A stretch of DNA of 64,000 nt, from contig JAIXUN010000002.1 of NCBI GenBank assembly GCA_027483535.1, positions 806,001 through 870,000 on the forward strand, given 5' to 3'. The position numbers were made by a program, and so were the translations under genes. The notes under the pieces are model-generated. The model was not told the origin of the DNA. It ran no database searches and worked only from the letters and a program-made list of their open reading frames with translations. Source of the DNA: a bacterium. Lineage in GTDB: Bacteria > Armatimonadota > Fimbriimonadia > Fimbriimonadales > Fimbriimonadaceae. Shown here piece by piece: positions 33,211 through 41,525 of this stretch (its first letter is position 1; every line of letters begins with the position of its first letter).

Positions 33211-33870
33211 ATGAAATTTGCATTTTCAGCAATGGCATGCTTTGCATTCGCGGCCAGTCAGGCGACGATCCTGACCTTCAAGTCCAATACTGGAAGTAGT
33301 CTTCCAACGACGGCAGTGCAAGGGTCCCCTTGGTATGGCGACCGGGTCAATGCCACAACCGTAGGCTTGTTTGGCTATGGAGTTGGATCGGAAGGGTTCA
33401 CGCCCAATGTAGAGGTTCGCTACTCCGGCGACCGGTCCACGCCGACCACGTACAGCACGGGGTACGGAACGCTTGAAACCGTATTGTGGGGTAACTCGAA
33501 CTCGGCTGCGAATGATGTAAACCGGACGACGATCACGTTCACGGCTGATGCTGGATACGATGTTAGCATCCTTGGATTTAAGGCTGCCGACTGGTCTAAC
33601 TCCCTGCCTGGCGTCACTCGAAAACTTTGGATCACCGATGGCTCAACAACCATCTGGTCCTATGCCGGAAGCATCGATCACGTGACCTTCAATGATTTCA
33701 ATCTGTCTGGTCTCGGCTTAAGCGGCTCCACCCTAACGCTCAACTTCGATCACAGCTGGCACACGGGCATCACCGATGTCATCTTCGCTCAGTCTGCGGT
33801 GCCAGAGCCCGCTTCCATGCTCGCTCTCGGTCTGGGTGCAGTTGCACTTATCCGAAAGCGACGCAAATAA
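33211..33870 (+). CDS. PEP-CTERM sorting-domain protein
   Basis: 219-residue exported protein from the ATG at 33211, which has GGAGAG 10 bases upstream (the track ORF starts earlier without such support). Signal peptide MKFAFSAMACFAFAASQA, then a beta-rich domain (NRTTITFTADAGYDVSILGF) reminiscent of carbohydrate-binding or lectin-like sandwich folds, and the sorting tail VPEPASMLALGLGAVALI ending RKRRK. It should be processed by the exosortase. A strong terminator follows, so it is monocistronic. Its DNA is somewhat less GC-rich than nearby enzyme genes, which is common for fast-evolving surface proteins. Confidence 0.87.
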   Translation: MKFAFSAMACFAFAASQATILTFKSNTGSSLPTTAVQGSPWYGDRVNATTVGLFGYGVGSEGFTPNVEVRYSGDRSTPTTYSTGYGTLETVLWGNSNSAANDVNRTTITFTADAGYDVSILGFKAADWSNSLPGVTRKLWITDGSTTIWSYAGSIDHVTFNDFNLSGLGLSGSTLTLNFDHSWHTGITDVIFAQSAVPEPASMLALGLGAVALIRKRRK

Positions 33871-33891
33871 TTCGGCAATCGAACGAATTGG

Positions 33892-33924
33892 AACGCCCCT
33901 CGGACATCCGAGGGGCGTTTTTTC
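33892..33924 (+). terminator. rho-independent terminator after the PEP-CTERM gene
   Basis: A perfect stem AACGCCCCTCGGA/TCCGAGGGGCGTT runs into TTTTTTCG, 21 bases after the stop codon. Confidence 0.92.
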
Positions 33925-33926
33925 GT

Positions 33927-34775
33927 TTACGAGCGTTGGTAAACGCGTACCCAATCCACCTCGAACTTCGAAGGGAAGCGAGTCTTATCGGTTTTGCCGC
34001 CCGTGGCCCCGATCGCAAGATTAAAGATGATGTGGAATCGCTTTCGGAACGGGTTCGTCCCGTCCCAGTTGAGCGCCTTCGAAAGGTCGATTTCGTTCAG
34101 CAATCGCCCGTCGACGTATAGCCGAATGAAGTCTTTGTCCCAGTCCATTCGCCATAGGTGAAACTTTGAATCCCAATTCGGGTCAGTATCAATAAACTCC
34201 TTGATAGGGGTCGCAACCGCGTCCCAAGTGGCGGCAGAACCTTTCTCCGATCCCTTCCAACAGGCGTTGGCGTGCAGCTTCTGTTGGTAGTACTCCATGA
34301 CGTCGATTTCACCCTTGTACGGCCAAGGACCCTCGTCGCCAACCAGCCAGAAGGCGGGCCACAACCCGTCTTCCGCCTTAATCCGGCATCGAGCCTCAAA
34401 GCGTCCGTAGCGCCAACCGCGCTTGCCCGCAGTTTTGATACTTCCAGATGAAAAAGGAGCGAACTCTCGGTTCAGCTTCCAGTCTTTGGAATCGGCCTGA
34501 TACTTCGGGTTACGAATCTTATCGGGCTTGCCTGTGATCACCAGCAAACCGTCGACGATTTGCACGTTCTGTTCCTGATACCACTGCGGTTCTTGGTTCC
34601 GAATGAACCCAAGCTCGTAAATCCAATCCTGGGAATTTGGTTTGGTGCCCGAATTGAATTCGTCTGACCATACCAATCCGTAACCTTCCGATTTATAAAC
34701 CTCATCTGGGCTGGCCGAATGCGGGAGCAGGGCAGAAATGGACCCAGCGAAGAGGAGAGCGACGGGCGTGATCAA
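33927..34775 (-). CDS. secreted glycoside hydrolase family 16 (laminarinase-like)
   Basis: 282 residues: signal peptide (MITPVALLFAGSISALLPHSAS), then a single GH16 jelly-roll. The catalytic signature E-x-D-x-x-E is seen in GEIDVMEYY (about residue 155), and the supporting aromatic motifs in WYQEQNVQIVDGLLVIT, RFEARCRIKAEDGLWPAFWL and FHIIFNLAIGATGG. Enzymes with the WYQ.QN and ARCRIK pattern are mostly beta-1,3- or mixed-linked glucanases. The start overlaps the stop of a second GH16 gene as ATGA, so the two are made together. Confidence 0.92.
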   Translation of the reverse strand: MITPVALLFAGSISALLPHSASPDEVYKSEGYGLVWSDEFNSGTKPNSQDWIYELGFIRNQEPQWYQEQNVQIVDGLLVITGKPDKIRNPKYQADSKDWKLNREFAPFSSGSIKTAGKRGWRYGRFEARCRIKAEDGLWPAFWLVGDEGPWPYKGEIDVMEYYQQKLHANACWKGSEKGSAATWDAVATPIKEFIDTDPNWDSKFHLWRMDWDKDFIRLYVDGRLLNEIDLSKALNWDGTNPFRKRFHIIFNLAIGATGGKTDKTRFPSKFEVDWVRVYQRS

Positions 34776-35629
34776 TTTTTCAACTCCTTAGGTAAATCCC
34801 AAACGCGAACATAGTCAATCAACGCTTCATCCTTTGCCGGACCATCCTTTTCCCACTCGCCGGAAGGGCCCGCCCAGGCAGATGCTTCACAGGTGAGTTT
34901 GAGATAGCCGGGCTCTTGGCAAGGACCCTTCGAAAGAGCCCGTTCCGGGCGGCCCAGACCCATCAGCTTCGTCCGAGTCACGCACTTACGGTCGACATAG
35001 AACGCATATTCCCGAGGCGTCCACAGCAGCCCGTAGGTGTGCCAGCCACCCCGGTCTAGGTCACCGACGGGGGTTTTGGGGAAAGCGGCAGAATTGAGTT
35101 TGTCGCCATAGCCTCCCCAGTGAACGGCTTGCGAGACGGCATTCTCCCACGAGAAAAACGACTCCATGATGTCGATTTCAGCCCCTTTGCGACTGTCGTC
35201 GTTTTTGCCAGAAAGGTCGCCCGCCATGATCCAAAAAGCGAACCAGACATCCGTGCGAACGGTCTTGGGAAGCCGGGCCCGAATCTCGAAGTAACCGTAG
35301 ACCTTCTCAAATTTCGTTTGCTTCGGATCGTAGTTCGCCCTGGTGCGAACCGCTCCGGCAAGATATCGAGAACCGGGAGGTCCGTCTCGAACAACGCCTA
35401 GCTCTAGGTTGCCGCCTGCCACTTTCACCAGCGACGGCGTCCAAAGGGCGGCGTTGTTCTGTCGCTCCATGGTAGGCGTGTCCCACTTGCTCCCATCCAG
35501 GGCAGCCCCGTTGAATTCGTCCGCCCAGTAGGGTTGTTCTTTCACCAGCTTCCCGGGGTCGAACGGCGGGGTCTCAAACGTTTCTTGTCCCGCGCCGACG
35601 GTGGCGCAGAGCAGTAGAGAGAGGATCAT
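34772..35629 (-). CDS. secreted glycoside hydrolase family 16 (agarase/carrageenase-like branch)
   Basis: 285 residues from the ATG at 35629, which gives a clean signal peptide (MILSLLLCATVGAGQ); the track ORF begins at a TTG further upstream. The catalytic motif is AEIDIMESFF, and YWADEFNGAALDGSKWD opens the fold. The pattern KTVRTDVWFAFWIMAG, with a long loop before the catalytic strand, differs from its laminarinase-like neighbour and is closer to the branch acting on sulfated or algal galactans or porphyran; this is tentative. First gene of the two-gene GH16 operon, divergent from the ATP-grasp cassette. Confidence 0.88.
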   Translation of the reverse strand: MILSLLLCATVGAGQETFETPPFDPGKLVKEQPYWADEFNGAALDGSKWDTPTMERQNNAALWTPSLVKVAGGNLELGVVRDGPPGSRYLAGAVRTRANYDPKQTKFEKVYGYFEIRARLPKTVRTDVWFAFWIMAGDLSGKNDDSRKGAEIDIMESFFSWENAVSQAVHWGGYGDKLNSAAFPKTPVGDLDRGGWHTYGLLWTPREYAFYVDRKCVTRTKLMGLGRPERALSKGPCQEPGYLKLTCEASAWAGPSGEWEKDGPAKDEALIDYVRVWDLPKELKN

Positions 35630-35754
35630 TGAGGTGATTCTAGCGGGGTTGACTCGGCTCGCAAAGGTCCCAGTCTTTTCAATCAGGCTCAACCTCGCTA
35701 TAGTTCTCTATTCCTTTTTGTCGACGGCGTGGTCGCTTAGGGCAGGAAAGCAGC

Positions 35755-37248
35755 ATGGAATGGGCCACTCGACTCTCTGGATACGACGAAGCTTTTGATC
35801 GCGACGGATTCCCAAGGGAGCACTATCAAACGGTCGTCGAAAGCCTTGGCGCGCTCGATAACGGCCAAATCAAGCGGCGAGGGCAATTACAAAACATCTC
35901 TCTCCGCAACCAAGGAATCACCTTCAACGTGTACGGCGCAGATGGGGGTGAAGAAAGGATCTTCCCGTTTGACTTCGTGCCTCGAGTGGTGCCAGCCCAT
36001 GAATGGCAGATCATCGAGCGCGGACTGATCCAACGGGTCACCGCACTCAACCTCTTCTTGCGAGACCTCTACACAGAGCAAAAGGTGCTCAAAGACGGGC
36101 TCATCCCCTGGGATCTAATTCTGAGTCGTCCTGAATACGTGCGCCAACTCATGGGCGTGTTGCCTCCTCACAAGGTGTTTACGCACGTGACCGGTACCGA
36201 CCTGGTGCGAGACGCGGATGGAACGTACCGAGTCTTGGAAGACAACTGTCGCTGCCCAAGCGGAGTCTCGTACGTCATCGAAAACCGAAACATCCTGCAA
36301 CGGACCTTCCCGGAACTGTTCGCCAACTATCCGGTTCGACCCGTGCGCGACTACCCGGACATGCTTCTGGAAGCGCTTGAATTTGTCTCCCCGAGGAAGC
36401 TTCGAGGCGGGCTCATCGTGGTTCTTTCACCGGGAAGGGCCAACTCTGCTTACTTCGAGCACTCCTTCCTTGCTCGGGAGATGGGCGTTTTGCTGGTGGA
36501 AGGGTCCGACCTGGTTGTGGATGGCAACCACGTGTTCGTGCGCACCACCGGCGGACGTCGGCAAGTGGACGTGATTTACCGGCGTATAGACGATGAGTTC
36601 TTAGACCCGCTCGTCTTCCGAAGAGACTCTGTGCTCGGCGTGCCTGGGCTCATGAACGCCTACCGAGAAGGGAATGTCGCGCTTGCGAACGCTCCGGGAG
36701 CAGGGGTGGCCGATGACAAGGCGGTTTACCCGTACATGCCAGACGTTATTCGGTACTACCTTGGCGAAGAGCCTATTCTCGCTCAAGTTTCCACGTATAT
36801 CGGAGCTCGGCCGATCGATCTCAAATACATCCTTGACAACCTAGACAAGTTGGTCGTGAAGCAAACCGACGGTGCGGGTGGTTACGGCATGCTGATGGGT
36901 CCGTTCGCCACGAAAGCTGAGATCGAAGAGTATCGCAAAGGGGTGGAAGCGGAGCCCGGACGGTACATCGCTCAGCCGTTGGTAGAGATTTCGGCGCACC
37001 CCACTTACTTGGAAGGAAAGTTTGTCGCAAGGCGGGTGGACCTTCGCCCGTACGTGGTTTACGGCGACCGAATCAAGGTCTTGCCCGGCGGACTCACGCG
37101 GGTGGCGCTCAAAGACGGATCGTACGTGGTGAACTCTTCCCAGGGCGGCGGCAGTAAAGACACCTGGGTTCTAGAAGCCCCTCGGCCAGAGACCAATGGG
37201 GACGAAGAAGTCAACGGGGACCTAGACGTCAACGGGGGCCAAGACTAG
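35755..37248 (+). CDS. circularly permuted ATP-grasp family protein (DUF404/DUF407 type)
   Basis: 497-residue member of the permuted ATP-grasp type 2 family. Recognisable blocks are GITFNVYGADGGEERIFPFD, the LNLFLRDLYTEQKVL helix, LEDNCRCPSGVSYVIENR and the nucleotide-binding VVKQTDGAGGYGML. ATP-grasp enzymes join a carboxylate to an amine through an acylphosphate; in this family the substrate is unproven, with peptide or glutamate ligation predicted by comparative genomics. The ATG has CAGGAAAG upstream. The stop overlaps the next gene's GTG as TAGTG. The C-terminus is an acidic low-complexity tail of NG-rich repeats (NGDEEVNGDLDVNGG). Confidence 0.92.
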   Translation: MEWATRLSGYDEAFDRDGFPREHYQTVVESLGALDNGQIKRRGQLQNISLRNQGITFNVYGADGGEERIFPFDFVPRVVPAHEWQIIERGLIQRVTALNLFLRDLYTEQKVLKDGLIPWDLILSRPEYVRQLMGVLPPHKVFTHVTGTDLVRDADGTYRVLEDNCRCPSGVSYVIENRNILQRTFPELFANYPVRPVRDYPDMLLEALEFVSPRKLRGGLIVVLSPGRANSAYFEHSFLAREMGVLLVEGSDLVVDGNHVFVRTTGGRRQVDVIYRRIDDEFLDPLVFRRDSVLGVPGLMNAYREGNVALANAPGAGVADDKAVYPYMPDVIRYYLGEEPILAQVSTYIGARPIDLKYILDNLDKLVVKQTDGAGGYGMLMGPFATKAEIEEYRKGVEAEPGRYIAQPLVEISAHPTYLEGKFVARRVDLRPYVVYGDRIKVLPGGLTRVALKDGSYVVNSSQGGGSKDTWVLEAPRPETNGDEEVNGDLDVNGGQD

Positions 37249-38210
37249 TGCTCCTGGCAAGAGTTGCCCAGTCTCTTTATTGGTTGGGCAGGTACCTAGA
37301 GCGAGCCGAAAACGCGAACCGGCATCTCCTTGTTGCCCGGGCGTTCTCGCTGGAGTTTGAGGGACTGGATCAAACCATGGCGCGAGCCGAATGGCAGGCG
37401 CTTCTGGATACCATGCCCGCATCTGGCCTTGCGATTCCAGACACCTCGGCGCGGGGAACCGCGGTTATCAAGACGATGCGATCGTTCTTGATCGATGAAG
37501 AAAATCCCGTCTCCGTTGCGTCCTCGCTCAACCGAGCCCGAGATAACGCGCGGACCGTCAACGAGCGTCTCACTCGCGAAGTGGTCGACTACCTCAACGA
37601 TGGCTACCGACGGCTCATTGCGCATCGGGAGGACGAATGGAACGACGCGGGTCGGATCAACGAGATCGCCGAGGAAACCCACGGAAGCATTCTCACGATT
37701 CTTGGGGCAATGGAAAACACGCTCTCTCGAGACGAGGGGTGGGGTTACCTGAAAAGCGGCGAGGCAATGGAGCGCACTCAGCACACCATTTTTGTGCTCA
37801 AGGCTCGATTGCCGATCATGGAGCACTGGGCAGGGGGGATGGATTCGCCGATCTCTCACGCCGCGTGGCGCAGCGTGCTTCGATCCGTCGCATCCCTAGA
37901 AAACTATCGACAGGTTCATGGACCGCGATTCGAAGAGGCCGATGTCGTGCGCTTCCTCGTCTTCGATAGCGCGACCCCAAGATCGGTGAACACGGGTGTC
38001 CGCCGGATCGTGGGCTACCTAAGGTCAATGGCAAGCGACGGACGGAACATCCCCACCGCTGCCAGATGCATGGGCAAGGCGGCGGCACAATTGGAGTTTG
38101 AGGAAGAGGAGGCGATGGCGCGAGAGAGTATTCTGCCCTTCTTGGAAGATATCCAGTGGCAACTGGTTCAAACCCACGAGATCCTTACCGGAGAGGCAAG
38201 GTCTTTCTAA
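37248..38210 (+). CDS. alpha-E domain protein (DUF403)
   Basis: 320-residue, all-helical protein of the alpha-E family, starting MLLARVAQSLYWLGRYLERAENANR, the family hallmark. It is nearly always encoded next to the permuted ATP-grasp protein and a transglutaminase-like protein, as here, and is thought to be a partner or substrate-binding subunit; no activity is established. Translation begins at a GTG overlapping the preceding stop. The transglutaminase gene follows 15 bases after its stop, completing a three-gene operon. Confidence 0.92.
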   Translation: MLLARVAQSLYWLGRYLERAENANRHLLVARAFSLEFEGLDQTMARAEWQALLDTMPASGLAIPDTSARGTAVIKTMRSFLIDEENPVSVASSLNRARDNARTVNERLTREVVDYLNDGYRRLIAHREDEWNDAGRINEIAEETHGSILTILGAMENTLSRDEGWGYLKSGEAMERTQHTIFVLKARLPIMEHWAGGMDSPISHAAWRSVLRSVASLENYRQVHGPRFEEADVVRFLVFDSATPRSVNTGVRRIVGYLRSMASDGRNIPTAARCMGKAAAQLEFEEEEAMARESILPFLEDIQWQLVQTHEILTGEARSF

Positions 38211-38225
38211 AAGTCCATTCGACCT

Positions 38226-39188
38226 ATGCTCCTAAACATTGAACACCGCATCCGGTTCCAGTACAGCGACTTCATCAGTGAGTCTTGGATGGAACTGCGC
38301 ATGGAGCCACTTCCAACGGAGCGTCAAGACGTTCACTCGTTCATTCTGGTGGTCGGTCCAACCACCAAAGTGCATCGTTATGCCGACTGGTTGGGCAACG
38401 CGGTTCACCACTTCAACATCGCCGAATACCACCGGGAGATCGAGATCTACGCTCGAAGCATTGTGGAAACAATGCCTCGACAAATGAGTGTCCTCGAGGT
38501 CACCGAGCCGCTGCGACCGTACGACAACGGACCCCTGCTCGACTATCTCGGATTTACGGGTCCGGTGGTCCATTCGCCGGCTCTGGTAGAGATCGCAGAG
38601 CGGGTGAAGGAAAGTTCTCCAAGTTCGCTTGGCGAGTTTATGTTCACGCTCGCAAAGTTGATCCACAACGAGTTTGAGTACCAGTCCAATTCCACGGAGT
38701 ATCACTCGTCTATCGAGCAAGCACTTCGTCAACGATCGGGTGTTTGCCAAGACTTTTCGCAGATCATGATCGGCGTGGGCCGAGTGATCGGCGTGCCTTG
38801 TCGGTATGTTTCCGGCTACCTCCACGTGGTTCGTGAAGGCCACGAAGTGAGCGAGAGTCACGCCTGGATGGAGTTTTACAGCCAAGAACATGGCTGGGTC
38901 GGATTCGACCCGACAAACGATTGTGAACCGAACGATCACTACGTGGTGGTTGGCTACGGTAGGCACTACGATGACGTGCCGCCGAACAAGGGCATCTTCC
39001 GGGGTAACGCAACGGAAATCATGGAAGTGGAAGTCCATACGCGCCTCACCGAACGGAAAACGATTGCCTCTATTCGAGAAGAGATCGGGGAGATCGATCT
39101 ACCCGTGTACGCGGAGATTCCCAAACGGGCCGTGCAAGCGACTCTGCTCGAAACGGTTTACGATCAGCAGCAACAGCAGCAGCAATAG
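38226..39188 (+). CDS. transglutaminase-like cysteine protease-fold protein with poly-Gln tail
   Basis: 320 residues. The N-terminal bacterial transglutaminase-like region starts MLLNIEHRIRFQYSDFISES. The catalytic triad is visible: Cys in RQRSGVCQDFSQI, His in ESHAWMEFYSQ and Asp in GFDPTNDCEP. Domains of this fold hydrolyse or form isopeptide/amide bonds, so the protein could reverse or complete the reaction of the co-encoded ATP-grasp protein. No signal peptide is present, so action in the cytoplasm is expected. The last seven residues are all glutamine, encoded by CAG/CAA codons, an unusual end for this family. Confidence 0.9.
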   Translation: MLLNIEHRIRFQYSDFISESWMELRMEPLPTERQDVHSFILVVGPTTKVHRYADWLGNAVHHFNIAEYHREIEIYARSIVETMPRQMSVLEVTEPLRPYDNGPLLDYLGFTGPVVHSPALVEIAERVKESSPSSLGEFMFTLAKLIHNEFEYQSNSTEYHSSIEQALRQRSGVCQDFSQIMIGVGRVIGVPCRYVSGYLHVVREGHEVSESHAWMEFYSQEHGWVGFDPTNDCEPNDHYVVVGYGRHYDDVPPNKGIFRGNATEIMEVEVHTRLTERKTIASIREEIGEIDLPVYAEIPKRAVQATLLETVYDQQQQQQQ

Positions 39189-39393
39189 GCCCCTCCGATT
39201 CCCCTTCGGAATGCCTGCCCAACCGGTCCTTTGGCCCATCCCTTAACGCGATTGCCGATGGTGCGCGTTTCATGGTTGTGACCGGAAACGACGAAAGAGG
39301 GGCGAGCGCTTCTTAGAAGTATCCAAATGAACTCGGTTCATTCGACACCATTTGGGTTCAATCGTCGTAAACTGTAAGCAAGATCACTCTGTA

Positions 39394-39413
39394 GGTGTGA
39401 TGGTTATCACACC
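39394..39413. promoter_or_regulatory. perfect CRP-type palindrome upstream of the membrane cyclase-like gene
   Basis: GGTGTGATGGTTATCACACC is a perfect 8+8 dyad and contains the exact TGTGA-N6-TCACA consensus. It lies about 170 bases before the start codon at 39585 in an otherwise gene-free stretch of ~400 bases (39189-39584). The gene after next encodes a regulator with a CRP-like recognition helix, so autoregulation is a reasonable inference. Confidence 0.65.
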
Positions 39414-39584
39414 GCATCTGGGGAGATGCACTCGGGCTTTGTTGAACAGGGGAGTTTGACTAAGCCGATCGAGCAGAGAGGTCCAGTTGCAGCGAGCGAT
39501 TTGTCGTTGCGGGAATGGAGGATAAATGAATCAATTCGAGTTACGGGATCGGCCGAAAGTGGCTTGGATTCTGAGGAGGTGTTC

Positions 39585-40760
39585 ATGATAGACGCCAACC
39601 TCGAATCATCCAAAACGGGAGGAACTCGCCGCATCATGGCGGTTCTCATGTCCGACGTTTACGGGTTCACAAGTGCGGTCGGCAAGCAAGAGGAGTTTGC
39701 CGCCTCTCGAGTAGAGGAAGACCTTGCCGAGTTCGCAAATATCATTGTCGCCAACAAGGGTCAAGTTGTGGCCGACCGAGGCGATGGTGTCAAAGCCGTC
39801 TTCGATTCCGGTGTGGACGCCCTGCGAGCCGCTCTTCAGATGCAAAGTTTGGTTCTCCAAAAGAACGCCAAGCTCGGACCAAACGCGTTGCGAGTTCGAC
39901 ACCGAGTCGGCATTCACGTGGGCGACGTCATCATCTCTGGCGATCACTATACGGGCCTCGCGGTTGCGATCGCGGCTCGTTTGGAAGCGCTTTGCCCGCC
40001 CGGAAAAGTGGCCTTCACCGATACCGTTCACGAGATGACTCGGCAAACCCTTCACTTCGATCGCTCTTTCATGGGGCAGTACGAGGTGAAGAATGTCGAG
40101 CATCCGGTGCGGGTTTGGGTTGGTCGGATTCCCGGAGACCTAGAGTCGATTGCGATGCCGACGAGCGCGGTTGTCGCGGGCAAACGGAAGGAGATCGTGA
40201 TTCAGCAGAAGTCTCACGATGGCTTCTGGAAGGCGATCACGGTCGTGATCTTGCTGGTTGTGGTGACGGCGGTGGGCTTCTATCTGCAGAAGATGGTTCT
40301 TTCTGATTCGGCGGAGAAGGGGGGAATCGTGGTTCCGCAAGGTTCGACGGGTACGACCAAACGCTCGAATGCTCCGACGGTCGATTGGAACACGCCGACT
40401 CCGGGACTCACGACAGGCGGCGGGAGTGGCAATGTCCAGCCCAGTCCTCGCTACCGACCGAAAGCAAAGCCTAATCCGGCCCCGGAGCAGAGGTCCGGTG
40501 ACGACGTGCCAGAAGCAGGTGCAACGCAAAAGCCGGAACCCAAGGTTGACCCTCATGCTGCCGCCACAGACGATGAGATTAAAAAGCTCTATCCCAACGT
40601 GACACAGGCAGAAAAGAAGACTGATCCGACCCCAGACGTCCCGGCCGCGGGATCGGGTGATTCTGGAGGAACCGGCTCCGACCAGCAGGCCACCGGGGGT
40701 GGAGCCGGTGATGGCGGGACGGGCGACTCGGATACCGGTGATCAGGCAGTTGGCGGCTAA
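39585..40760 (+). CDS. membrane protein with class III cyclase-homology domain and Gly/Pro-rich exported tail
   Basis: 391 residues from the ATG at 39585, chosen over the track start at 39426 because GAGGAGGT sits 4 bases upstream. Residues about 17-180 are a cyclase-homology domain. The metal aspartates (SDVYGFT, D24; DRGDGVKAVF, D67) and the arginine of AVAIAARLE (R132) are present, but alanine (A128) replaces the transition-state asparagine. A membrane helix follows at about 216-236 (ITVVILLVVVTAVGFYL). The last ~150 residues are low-complexity Pro, Gly, Thr and Asp (GGGSGNVQPSPRYRPK, GDSDTGDQAVGG), presumably outside. It may sense rather than make nucleotide. A Crp-like gene follows 30 bases later. 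Confidence 0.75.
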   Translation: MIDANLESSKTGGTRRIMAVLMSDVYGFTSAVGKQEEFAASRVEEDLAEFANIIVANKGQVVADRGDGVKAVFDSGVDALRAALQMQSLVLQKNAKLGPNALRVRHRVGIHVGDVIISGDHYTGLAVAIAARLEALCPPGKVAFTDTVHEMTRQTLHFDRSFMGQYEVKNVEHPVRVWVGRIPGDLESIAMPTSAVVAGKRKEIVIQQKSHDGFWKAITVVILLVVVTAVGFYLQKMVLSDSAEKGGIVVPQGSTGTTKRSNAPTVDWNTPTPGLTTGGGSGNVQPSPRYRPKAKPNPAPEQRSGDDVPEAGATQKPEPKVDPHAAATDDEIKKLYPNVTQAEKKTDPTPDVPAAGSGDSGGTGSDQQATGGGAGDGGTGDSDTGDQAVGG

Positions 40761-40790
40761 TTTGCGAGACCTCATAATGCAAGCACAACC

Positions 40791-41525
40791 ATGAGGAACG
40801 ATCGAGACGCAAACGGAGCCCCAGGCGGCATCACGCCGACACAACTGGCGATCCTCAAAAAGACCGTCCTCTTCCGAGAACTCTCGGAAGAGGCGCTTCT
40901 CGAGCTGCTCCGTGATGCTCGCATTCGCAAATACAAAGAGAATCAGAATCTCTTTTGGGAAGGGGATGACGGCACCAAGGTTTTCGTGATCCTCTCCGGT
41001 CAAATCGCCATCGAGCGCTTTGCGGGTGATGGCTCGACTCAGGTGGTAGCGGTTCGCGGCGCGGGACAAGTGATCGGCGAGATCGCCCTTTTCCACCCCG
41101 AAGGTCGGAGCGCCGACGCCAGGACGACGATGGAGTCGGAGATCCTTGCCATGGATGGAGACTGGCTCATGGGCAAGATTCGGCAAACTCCGGATCTTGG
41201 GTTGGGCATGCTGACGCTGCTCGCCTCTAAGCTCCGCGAATCCATCGATGCGCGGGTGAACCTAAAACTCAAGGTGAGCCAACGACTGGCGATTGCCATC
41301 GTGCACGAATTCCGCGTCAATGGTCGCAAGAACGATGCGGGTGATTGGGAGCTCAACCACCGAGTCACCCAGACCGAATGGGGCTCCAGAATTGGCGCAA
41401 CTCGTGAACATGTGAACCGAGCGCTGAAAGAGCTTGCAGAAATGGGCCTTTTAGAGATAGAAAGTGGGAGCGTGGTCGTCACCGACCGCGACGGACTCAA
41501 AGAGTTCGCATTCCCACCAAGATGA
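40791..41525 (+). CDS. Crp/Fnr-family regulator, CRP-like
   Basis: 244 residues. The cyclic-nucleotide domain has NLFWEGDDGTKVFVILSGQ and the cassette VIGEIALFHPEGRSADARTT, keeping the Glu and Arg-Ser pair that bind cAMP in E. coli CRP. The C-terminal winged helix has GATREHVNRALKEL; Arg, Glu and Arg are in the CRP base-contacting spacing, consistent with the TGTGA palindrome upstream of the operon. No Shine-Dalgarno precedes the ATG. Its stop overlaps the GH5 gene start as ATGA. Probably binds cAMP or another cyclic nucleotide; which enzyme supplies it is open. Confidence 0.9.
   Translation: MRNDRDANGAPGGITPTQLAILKKTVLFRELSEEALLELLRDARIRKYKENQNLFWEGDDGTKVFVILSGQIAIERFAGDGSTQVVAVRGAGQVIGEIALFHPEGRSADARTTMESEILAMDGDWLMGKIRQTPDLGLGMLTLLASKLRESIDARVNLKLKVSQRLAIAIVHEFRVNGRKNDAGDWELNHRVTQTEWGSRIGATREHVNRALKELAEMGLLEIESGSVVVTDRDGLKEFAFPPR

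Noticed and set aside
39160-39190. CAG repeat as a possible CRISPR or tandem-repeat array
   Set aside because: It is a 7-codon in-frame glutamine run without spacers.
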